NCBI GenBank assembly: GCA_040877445.1
Contig: JBBDNT010000208.1
Coordinates: 1-18,290, forward strand
Reading direction: 5' to 3'
Length of the DNA: 18,290 nucleotides
Source: JBBDNT01 sp040877445
GTDB taxonomy: Bacteria > Planctomycetota > Planctomycetia > Planctomycetales > Planctomycetaceae
Positions 1-6,474 of the stretch are shown piece after piece. The notes below the pieces were generated by a model. The model was not told where the DNA came from. It did no database searches and saw only the letters and a program-made list of their open reading frames with translations. The translations under genes and the position numbers were made by a program. The first letter of the stretch is position 1. Each line of letters opens with the position of its first letter.

Positions 1-2364
1 GAACTCGGGGGAATACGGCAGCGTGACCGCCGGCCCGCGCGACAGTTGCCGTTCTCCCGTGCGGACCAGCGTGCGGAAGGTTCCCAGACGGTCCATCTGG
101 AAGCGGGCCTCCAGCGTGTGCGGGCCGGTCCACACGAGATCGGGAGTGAGCACTTCCTGCCGCTCGCGGCCGGGGGGCACGACGACGAGCTGCGGCGGCT
201 CGTTCCGCGGGCGATCGGGGTCGAGCTCGACGGTGACGACCGCGTCCTGGCCGCGGCGGACGACGTCGACGAAGGCGTCGGCGTTGTTATCCCCTCCCAT
301 CAGCCAGCGGGCGTGCGTGACGAGGAAGTCGGCGTATTCGTCCCAGTTGGCGAAGCCGCCGGAATGCGCGCCGTCGACTTCGACCGTGATCGCCGCCGAA
401 CGACCGAGGCCGATCTGCCAGAAACCCGAGAGGGGCGCGGCGTACTCGTCGCGGGAAAGGGCGGCGACCGTCGCCTTCGGTTTGCCGTAGGTCAGGTTGT
501 AGCCGCCGACGTTCGGGAAGCCGGCGGAGGCGAACGGTCCCATCAGTCGGGCCTCGCTGAGGCGGAGTTCGCCGGGAATGCCGGCCGGCTGCGTATCGGG
601 ATCGGGCGTGACGAACGAACTGCGGGCGACGCTCATGGTGTCTTCGGTGAACAGCCGGGGCAATTCGGCGGCGTCCTCGGTGAACATGATATTGCCGCTG
701 CCGCGCTTGGCGATGTCTTCCAAAAGACCGGCATCGACGTCGGCCTTCGTTCCCAGGCCGATCACGCTGACGGTGATGCCGCCGGCCTCGAACTTCTTCA
801 AGAGGTTGATGTAATCGCCCGGCTGTTCGCTGTCCTGCGCGTCGGAGAAGAGGATGATGTGCCGAGTGGAATAGCCTTCCGCCTTGGCGAGTTCCTTGCC
901 GGCGGCGACGAGGGCGTCATAGACGAAGATGCCACCCCCCATGCTTTCGATCTTCTTGATGCGGCTGGTGATTGCGGCCTTGTCGTCGCCGATGGGGACG
1001 AGCGGCTGAATGACGTGCGGGCTGCTGTCGACGGCGATCACCGCGACGCTGTCGCCGGCGGAAAGCAGGTTGACGCACTCGGCGGTGCCGAGGTTGGCGA
1101 GGTCCATTTTCGTCTTGCCGCCCGCGACGGGAGCCATCATGCTGCCGGAGCGGTCGAGGGCGATCGCGATGGCGACGCGCGTCTTGCGGTGCTCTTCGCG
1201 GAGTTCCATGCTGACGGGAAGGACGTCTTCCAGCGGGCTATTGAAGTACCCGCCGCTGCCGAAGCTCTTTTCGCCGCCGGTGAGCAGCAACCCGCCCCCG
1301 AGATCCTCGACGAACTGGGCGAGCTGCTCCATCTTCAGTCGGCCGAAGTCGCCCGCGGGAACATTCTCGACGATCACCGCGCGGTAGGGATCGAGGGCGT
1401 CCTGCGTGACGGGGAACTCGGCGGCACGGGCGAAATCGACCGGCAGCCGGGCGGCTTCCAAGGCTCTTCCGAGGTTCCCCGGTTGGCCGTCATTGTTGAG
1501 GACGAGAATCCGCGGCCCGGCCTCGACCCGCACGATTCCTTCGCCGCGGTTGTTTTCCTGAAGTGGATCGTCGATGCCGTCCAGTTCGACCACGTAGCGG
1601 TAGAACCCGCCGGTTTCGAGCACGTCGCGGAACACGACGCGGTTGGGGCCGAGGACCAGGTCGACCTCCTTCTCGGCGAGCACTTCCCCTTCGCGCAGCA
1701 GCCGCACCGTGCCTTGCGTCTCGCGTCCCGCGACGACGACGGCCGAGAACTGGAACGGCTCGCGCGGGGCGACGCTTTCGGGAAGCTCGACCGCCCGCAC
1801 GGCGATGTCGCCCGTGCGAACGAGTTCGAAGTGCCGATGATCGACCGGCACGCCTTCTTCGCGGGCCCGCCGAGCGGCCGAGAGCGGATCGCCGCCGTTC
1901 GCCTCGCCATCGGAGAGCACGAGAATCCGCGCCGGGCGATCGCGAGAGATCATGTCGAGGGCGATGCGGATCGCCTCGTCGAGATTGCTGCCGTCGGGCG
2001 CGACGTCGAGCGCGTATCCGGTGCGGCGGGTTTCGGCGTGAGGCATTCTCTCGACGTGCGCCCGGCTGCCGAAGGTGACCAGCCCCACGCGATCGCCGAG
2101 GCCGCGGTTGCGGTCGAGATTGTCGATCAGCTCCTTGACGTTCTCCTGCGCCTCGGGAGGCATCGAGCGGGAGCGATCGGCGACGACGACGATGTCGATC
2201 CCCTTGCCGCCGACATCGATCTCCGGCCCGGTGAGCGCGAGCAACAGGGCGATGAGCGTCGCGATCCGAATCCACCCGGTCGCCCCCGGCGCGCGTCCCC
2301 AGCGGCGATACGCGAAGAACGCCGGAATCGCGAGGAGCGCGAGTTCGGGGAACTGGAAGTGCAT
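1..2364 (-). CDS. VWA-domain membrane protein with internal glutamine amidotransferase-like region (3' end off the window)
   Basis: The reverse frame is open from an ATG at 2364 to the window edge, giving 788 visible codons and no stop. Two hydrophobic stretches (about residues 5-19 and 31-46) suggest an N-terminal membrane anchor, as in BatA-like proteins. A first VWA domain follows, with MIDAS-type DRSRS at 63-67. A segment beginning GPRILVLNND near 280-290 and running to about 400 resembles the class I glutamine amidotransferase-like fold that planctomycetes combine with VWA domains. A second VWA MIDAS, DRSGS, lies at 404-408, followed by TKMDLA. The rest is probably beta-rich and extracytoplasmic. 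The likely role is a metal-dependent adhesion or envelope scaffold protein; no enzymatic residue set is visible. No good Shine-Dalgarno precedes the ATG, but the hydrophobic start supports it. The true C-terminus is unknown. Confidence 0.9.
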   Translation of the reverse strand, partial: MHFQFPELALLAIPAFFAYRRWGRAPGATGWIRIATLIALLLALTGPEIDVGGKGIDIVVVADRSRSMPPEAQENVKELIDNLDRNRGLGDRVGLVTFGSRAHVERMPHAETRRTGYALDVAPDGSNLDEAIRIALDMISRDRPARILVLSDGEANGGDPLSAARRAREEGVPVDHRHFELVRTGDIAVRAVELPESVAPREPFQFSAVVVAGRETQGTVRLLREGEVLAEKEVDLVLGPNRVVFRDVLETGGFYRYVVELDGIDDPLQENNRGEGIVRVEAGPRILVLNNDGQPGNLGRALEAARLPVDFARAAEFPVTQDALDPYRAVIVENVPAGDFGRLKMEQLAQFVEDLGGGLLLTGGEKSFGSGGYFNSPLEDVLPVSMELREEHRKTRVAIAIALDRSGSMMAPVAGGKTKMDLANLGTAECVNLLSAGDSVAVIAVDSSPHVIQPLVPIGDDKAAITSRIKKIESMGGGIFVYDALVAAGKELAKAEGYSTRHIILFSDAQDSEQPGDYINLLKKFEAGGITVSVIGLGTKADVDAGLLEDIAKRGSGNIMFTEDAAELPRLFTEDTMSVARSSFVTPDPDTQPAGIPGELRLSEARLMGPFASAGFPNVGGYNLTYGKPKATVAALSRDEYAAPLSGFWQIGLGRSAAITVEVDGAHSGGFANWDEYADFLVTHARWLMGGDNNADAFVDVVRRGQDAVVTVELDPDRPRNEPPQLVVVPPGRERQEVLTPDLVWTGPHTLEARFQMDRLGTFRTLVRTGERQLSRGPAVTLPYSPEF

Positions 2365-2371
2365 GGAGGTT

Positions 2372-2411
2372 GTCGGTGGTCCGTCGTCAGTGGTCCGTTG
2401 TCGGTGGGCCG
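2372..2411. repeat. 14-nt tandem repeat, nearly three copies
   Basis: Units GTCGGTGGTCCGTC, GTCAGTGGTCCGTT and a shortened GTCGGTGGGCCG follow each other at 2372, 2386 and 2400. The array begins 7 nt upstream of the VWA start codon, so it would lie in that gene's 5' leader. Confidence 0.8.
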
Positions 2412-2414
2412 GGG

Positions 2415-2437
2415 GTAGGATGGGCTTCAGCCCGTCC
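2415..2437 (+). repeat. Solitary GTAG-headed REP-like palindrome
   Basis: GTAG at 2415 overlaps a palindrome whose arms GGATGGGCT (2418-2426) and AGCCCGTCC (2429-2437) pair at 8 of 9 positions around a 2-nt loop. The GTAG head plus compact imperfect palindrome is the layout described for REP sequences linked to RAYT transposases. No partner in inverted orientation is seen nearby. Confidence 0.65.
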
Positions 2438-2505
2438 GCGATGCGGTTTCGTGCGTGGTCGAGAACCCGATCGGTCATCGACCGTGACTTGTTGCCGATC
2501 GTGTC

Positions 2506-2511
2506 AGTATA
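2506..2511 (-). promoter_or_regulatory. Candidate -10 box for the VWA gene
   Basis: On the minus strand the hexamer TATACT is preceded by CGG. It lies about 140 nt upstream of the VWA start. No convincing -35 is found at the expected distance, so this rests on one hexamer. Confidence 0.3.
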
Positions 2512-2586
2512 CCGAAGCATTCCACCGTCTGCGCCGATTTTGGTGCGGTCGTCGCGGGACGATGAACGACCGCCTCGATCGCGATC

Positions 2587-2632
2587 ATTGAAAGAGCCGC
2601 GCACGAAGCAATTGAAAGAGCCGCGCACGAAG
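2587..2632. repeat. Direct repeat, 22 identical bases at 24-nt spacing
   Basis: The same 22 bases (starting ATTGAAAGAGCCGCGC) occur at 2587-2608 and 2611-2632. Most of the second copy is also the left arm of the adjacent hairpin, so either copy could pair with the right arm. Confidence 0.9.
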
Positions 2633-2675
2633 TAAGCGGCATGGGCGATTCCCGCTTACGTCGTGCGCGGCTCTT
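2616..2675 (-). terminator. 24-bp-arm hairpin downstream of the DUF1501 gene
   Basis: Arms 2616-2639 and 2652-2675 are reverse complements except at one position and enclose a 12-nt loop. The structure starts 24 nt beyond the DUF1501 stop codon and could end or protect that transcript. There is no U-run on either side, so it is not a textbook intrinsic terminator and may instead be a dispersed repeat or an RNA-stabilising structure. The inverted repeat itself is certain; its role is not. Confidence 0.45.
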
Positions 2676-2699
2676 CTTACATCGCACAGACCGGCGGCT

Positions 2700-4103
2700 T
2701 CAGCCGAATAGTTCCATGATCGGCGTGCCGGTCGTGATCGGGCGGGCGCGGTCGTTGCCGAGGCGCTCGTCGAGCGGGACGCCGAGCGCGTGGTAGACGG
2801 TCGCGCCGAGATCCTGCGGCAGCACCGGCTTGTCCTTCACGTAGGCGCCGATCTTGTCCGAGGCGCCGTACACCGCGCCGCCGCGAACGCCCGCCCCGGC
2901 GAGGATCGCCGAGAAGCAATCGGGCCAGTGCAGCCGGCCAGGATTGTTGCCGCTGTTGACGATTTTCGGCGAGCGGCCGAATTCCCCCACCACCACGACG
3001 AGCGTGTTCTCCAACATGCCGCGGTCTTCGAGGTCGGCGAGCAGGGCCGAGAGCGCCTCGTCGAGGCGCGGCAGGCACCAGCCCATGCCGTAGGAACCGT
3101 TGCCGAAGGCATCTCCCATTCCCATGTTGCCGCCGTGCATGTCCCAGCTCGAACTGGGAGGGCCGCCTCCTTTGTCGGGCGCCTGGCCGGTCCAGCCGTT
3201 GACGGTGACGAACCGGATTCCCGCTTCGACGAGTCGGCGCGCGAGTAACAGGTTCTGTCCCAGCGGGTGGCGGCCGTAGCGGTCGCGGACGGCGGTCGGC
3301 TCGCGATCCATCTGGAAGGCCTGCCGCCCTTCGGGACTGTCGACCATTTCGAATGCCTTGCGGCGCAGGTCGTCCCATTCGGGAGCGTTCCGTTCGCCCA
3401 GCGGGGACGCGGCGTCGAGACCCTCGAGCAGCCGCCGGCGTTCGGGCAGCCGCTCGGGCTGTGCCACGTGGTACAACTCGGGGGGCTTGAAATCGGGCAT
3501 CGCGGGGTGGTTGTCGGCCGAGCCGACGAACACGGGCGCGTACACCGCGCCCAACTGCCCGGCGGCGCCGATGTTGGGCGCGCAGAACACCGGCCGGCCG
3601 ACGCACTTGATCAACCAGGCATACGACAGAACATTGCGGCGGCTGGGGCGAAACCTGGCGACGATCGACCCCAGGTACGGCGAATCATCGGGCGGTCCGG
3701 ACGACTGCCCGCTCAGAAGGTTGTGCATCGCGTCGAAATGATTGGCGATGTTGCCGGCGTGCTTCATCGACCGGATCAGGCAGAAGCGGTCCGTCAGCTT
3801 CGCCAGTCGCGTGTGCAGTTCGGAAATCTGCATGCCGGGGACCGCCGTCGAGATCGGCAGGTAAGGGCCGCGAATTTCCGCCGGCGACTCGGGCTTCAGA
3901 TCCCAGGTGTCGAGATGACTGGGTCCGCCGCACAACAGGATGAAGATGCAGTTCTTCTCCGGCGCGCCGCGGCCCGCGGGATCGACGGAGGGGCGGGCGA
4001 TGACCGCTCCCGGAACGCTCATCGCCAACGCGCCCAGTCCGCCGGCCTGCAATACTTGTCGGCGAGAAAGCGACGCCCGATCGGCATCGGTCGGATGGCT
4101 CAT
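2700..4103 (-). CDS. DUF1501 domain protein, Tat-exported (467 aa)
   Basis: DUF1501 proteins are sulfatase/alkaline phosphatase-fold proteins, expanded in planctomycetes, exported folded by the Tat pathway; most have no proven substrate. The N-terminus carries SRRQVLQA (twin arginine at 14-15), then a hydrophobic stretch ending near VIARP. Family blocks follow: LLCGGPSHLDTWDLKPE from about residue 56, LIRSMKHAG, VVVGEFGRSPKI, HWPDCFS and a C-terminal ATVYHALGVPLDERL. The length is normal for the family. The ATG at 4103 has an AGGAA-type Shine-Dalgarno about 7 nt upstream and gives the complete Tat signal. These genes usually follow a DUF1553/cytochrome partner. None is present here: the gene stands alone, with its own promoter candidate and a 3' hairpin. 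Confidence 0.93.
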   Translation of the reverse strand: MSHPTDADRASLSRRQVLQAGGLGALAMSVPGAVIARPSVDPAGRGAPEKNCIFILLCGGPSHLDTWDLKPESPAEIRGPYLPISTAVPGMQISELHTRLAKLTDRFCLIRSMKHAGNIANHFDAMHNLLSGQSSGPPDDSPYLGSIVARFRPSRRNVLSYAWLIKCVGRPVFCAPNIGAAGQLGAVYAPVFVGSADNHPAMPDFKPPELYHVAQPERLPERRRLLEGLDAASPLGERNAPEWDDLRRKAFEMVDSPEGRQAFQMDREPTAVRDRYGRHPLGQNLLLARRLVEAGIRFVTVNGWTGQAPDKGGGPPSSSWDMHGGNMGMGDAFGNGSYGMGWCLPRLDEALSALLADLEDRGMLENTLVVVVGEFGRSPKIVNSGNNPGRLHWPDCFSAILAGAGVRGGAVYGASDKIGAYVKDKPVLPQDLGATVYHALGVPLDERLGNDRARPITTGTPIMELFG

Positions 4104-4182
4104 GGCGGTTCCTGGCGATACGGCGGCACGCTCGGATCGTGAATGCGAATCACGAACGGATCAGCGTTGTCGGATTCGTTTA

Positions 4183-4210
4183 GTTGTACCAGTTGACGAC
4201 GATATGTCAA
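4183..4210 (-). promoter_or_regulatory. Promoter candidate for the DUF1501 gene
   Basis: Minus strand: TTGACA at 4210-4205, a 16-nt spacer, then TACAAC at 4188-4183. It lies about 80 nt upstream of the DUF1501 start, in the 149-nt gap after the HSP90-like operon, and implies separate transcription. A TTGAC-N8-GTCAA inverted repeat (4193-4210) overlaps the -35 and could be coincidental. Confidence 0.45.
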
Positions 4211-4252
4211 ATGGGATTCGGGCAATCAATGGCCGCACGGCCGCGGTCGGCG

Positions 4253-5359
4253 CTACTTCGCGGCGCGGGAACACCCCGAGAGCGCGACTTCACGATTGCG
4301 GCGCATGGTGTCGGAGAACCACGTATTGCCGTTCCGCGCGTCGAACTGCTCGGCGAGCTTCCACGCTTCTTGATGAAACCAATCGGCGAGTTCGGCGGGT
4401 TTGTAGGAATCGTGTTCGCGCCGGCAGGGCAAGTCCGGCGGAAGGCGGAAGCGGCGGCGACGATTGCCGCGGGTCGCGAGGCTTTCGAGAAAGACGGCGG
4501 CCGCCGAGTAGAATTCGCAACGCTGCCACGGCGTCCCCCTTTCCGCCGCCCAGGAAAGGACGCTTTCGAAGGTCTTGACGGCGCGGCGGGTCTCGGCGGC
4601 CCACGTCGTGAACAGCAGGTGCGTGGCGGCGTAATCGAGAGATTTCCGGCGGACGACGGCCGCCTGAAAGCTGAGCTGGTGCATGTCGCGCGCGGACTCT
4701 TCGTCGCCCCGGCAGGCCATTGCCCACATCAAGCTGGATTGCGTCGTCGTCTGCGGAAACGAGCCGCATTTCATCGTGCCGTCGAGAAGGGGCCGGGCCG
4801 ATTGCCATGCGAGGTCGAAGCGATCGAGGACCAGGTGCAAATCCACGATGGCGTCCTGCTCGCATGCAACGCATTCCGTGTACTCGTCGCGCGGGGCGCG
4901 TCGCCACGCATCGAACACCTCCTGGCTGGCATTGAGTCGCCCGGTGAACCGCAGAGTCGACAACTGCGTCGCGAGACCGGAACGCGGGCTGTGCCCACGC
5001 TCCTCCAGCCGGCGCAGCAGATCGTCGGTCATCGCATCGATGCGCTCCAGCGATACGCCGGGATACGTCGTCGCACTCCCGATGATCCATTGGTACTCCG
5101 CCAGCAACTTGTACGGCGAAAAACGCTCCGGTTCGGCGTCGCTCCGGGCGAGACACCACGAAAACGCGACGATCGCCTTCTCGTCGAAATCGGAAAAAAC
5201 CGCGTAGTAGACGAGCAACTCGCGAGCCTCGAATGCCACATCGACGTCGTTCGTCGAGTCGGCCAGGCGCACCGCCTGCTCGGCGAGCGCCACCTGCGTG
5301 GGGCCGTGTTGGAGTTCGGCGGCCTGGTCGAGCAGGCTTTCGATTTCGTCCCGGCTCAT
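4253..5359 (-). CDS. HSP90-operon partner protein, paralogue 2 (368 aa)
   Basis: I know of no characterised function. The protein is soluble-looking, without signal peptide or membrane segment, and appears mostly helical, possibly TPR-like. It is clearly paralogous to the gene just upstream, sharing DEKAIVAFSWCLA (59-71), WIIGS (91-95), FDAWRRAPRDE (149-159), CVACE (163-167), AVFLESLATRGNRRR (288-302), LPCRREHDSYKPAELADWF (310-328) and FDARNGN (339-345). The two CxxC cysteines (163, 166) could bind metal or be redox-active. I chose the ATG at 5359 because it overlaps the upstream stop as ATGA, has GGAG 10 nt upstream and matches the paralogue's N-terminus. The frame stays open upstream to 5794, but that part is the shadow of the neighbour. 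From memory, actinobacterial HSP90-family genes have a helical-repeat neighbour with similar DAWxxAPRD and CxACE blocks; I could not check this. Confidence 0.88.
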   Translation of the reverse strand: MSRDEIESLLDQAAELQHGPTQVALAEQAVRLADSTNDVDVAFEARELLVYYAVFSDFDEKAIVAFSWCLARSDAEPERFSPYKLLAEYQWIIGSATTYPGVSLERIDAMTDDLLRRLEERGHSPRSGLATQLSTLRFTGRLNASQEVFDAWRRAPRDEYTECVACEQDAIVDLHLVLDRFDLAWQSARPLLDGTMKCGSFPQTTTQSSLMWAMACRGDEESARDMHQLSFQAAVVRRKSLDYAATHLLFTTWAAETRRAVKTFESVLSWAAERGTPWQRCEFYSAAAVFLESLATRGNRRRRFRLPPDLPCRREHDSYKPAELADWFHQEAWKLAEQFDARNGNTWFSDTMRRNREVALSGCSRAAK

Positions 5360-6474
5360 CGCTCGTCGTCTCCGGTGGCGCCTCCCGCGAGCGCGAGCGC
5401 GCGGGCCTCGTGCAGGCCGCGCGTGAAGGAGTCGTTCCCGTTGCGTTCGTCGAAGCGGGCCGCGGTCGCCAGCGCTGCGGCGCGAAACCACTCGGCGAGT
5501 TCGGCCGGCTTGTAGGAGTCGTCCTCGCGGCGGCAGGGAAGGTCCGCGGGAATCATCAGCTTGCGGCGTCGGTTGCCGCGCATGACCAGCGATTCCAGGA
5601 ACACCGCGACCGCCCAGTACAACCGGCATCGGTCGCCGACGACCGCGGTCGCCGCGGCGAGCGGCAGTGACTGTTCGAGAATTTTCACGCCGCGCCGCGC
5701 GTCGCCGCGCCACGTGACGTAGTGCAGATGCAAGGCGTGCTCGCGGAGGTAGTCGGCGTTGCCGGCGATGCGGCGATAGCCCCGGCGATGACAATCGTCC
5801 GCCTCTTCCCGGCGACCCAGGCGAATCAACGGGGAAAGCACCTGCGCGTGGGTGACTTCCGGGACGCAGGCGCAGAACAAATGTCCGGCGAGGATCGGCC
5901 GGGCCGCTTCAAGCGCCCGCTGGTCGTCGCCCAACAAAAGATGCCAGGCGACGATGCCGTCTCCTTCACACGCGTTGCAGTCCGCCATTTCATCGCGCGG
6001 GGCGGCCTGCCAGGCGTCGAACGGCCGCCGGGCGCACTCGGCGTCTCCCATCTCCCGCAGGCATCGCCAATGCATGTAGTTGGCGGAGCGGCGGCTGTAG
6101 CCCGCCCGTTCGAGCCGGCAGGCGTAATCCTCGCACATCTCTTCGATCCGCTCGCGCGAAATGGCGGGAAACGGCAGGACCGAGCCGAGAATCCACTTGT
6201 ATTTCCACAACAGGTCGTGCTGCTCGAACGACTCGAATAGTTCGGGACGCGCGTCGTACTGGGCGAGGCACCACGAGAACGCGACGATCGCCTTGTCGTC
6301 CAGCCCCGCGTATTCGCAACACTCGATGAGATCCATCCGCGCGCGAATGCCCGCTTCGACGTCGCCGGCCGCGTCCGCCTCTCGAATGGTGTGCTCGAGC
6401 AGCGCCGCCTTGGTGCGGCCGGGGGGCAGTCCGTCGGCTCCTCCGAAAATGATGTCCAGGATCGGATTGCTCAT
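5356..6474 (-). CDS. HSP90-operon partner protein, paralogue 1 (372 aa)
   Basis: Middle gene of the three-gene operon, with no characterised function known to me. It is cytoplasmic by appearance: no signal or membrane segment, predominantly helical. Blocks shared with paralogue 2 are DDKAIVAFSWCLA (59-71), WILGS (94-98), FDAWQAAPRDE (152-162), CNACE (166-170), AVFLESLVMRGNRRR (290-304), LPCRREDDSYKPAELAEWF (312-330) and FDERNGN (341-347). The stretch between CxAC and the C-terminal blocks (ARPILAG, VTHAQVLSPLIRLGRREEA, HRRGYRRIAGN) reads as helical hairpins. The ATG at 6474 overlaps the chaperone stop as ATGA and has GGAG 7 nt upstream, so translational coupling is likely. The frame is open further upstream to 6888, but only as antisense-like Arg-rich shadow of the chaperone gene. 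A co-chaperone or client role for the HSP90-like protein is an inference from coupling alone. Confidence 0.88.
   Translation of the reverse strand: MSNPILDIIFGGADGLPPGRTKAALLEHTIREADAAGDVEAGIRARMDLIECCEYAGLDDKAIVAFSWCLAQYDARPELFESFEQHDLLWKYKWILGSVLPFPAISRERIEEMCEDYACRLERAGYSRRSANYMHWRCLREMGDAECARRPFDAWQAAPRDEMADCNACEGDGIVAWHLLLGDDQRALEAARPILAGHLFCACVPEVTHAQVLSPLIRLGRREEADDCHRRGYRRIAGNADYLREHALHLHYVTWRGDARRGVKILEQSLPLAAATAVVGDRCRLYWAVAVFLESLVMRGNRRRKLMIPADLPCRREDDSYKPAELAEWFRAAALATAARFDERNGNDSFTRGLHEARALALAGGATGDDER

Noticed and set aside
46..2418. 790-codon open frame on the plus strand
   Set aside because: It is exactly antisense to the VWA gene. Its product is Asp/Glu/Gly/Arg-rich without any recognisable domain, while the minus strand has two MIDAS motifs and membrane segments.
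4231..4242. GGCCG-CA-CGGCC palindrome after the HSP90-like operon as a terminator
   Set aside because: The loop of two bases is too small, the stem is five pairs and no U-run follows; random in high-GC DNA.
5360..5794. N-terminal extension of the paralogue 2 frame
   Set aside because: The extension is Arg-rich shadow of paralogue 1. The ATGA overlap and paralogue alignment support the start at 5359.
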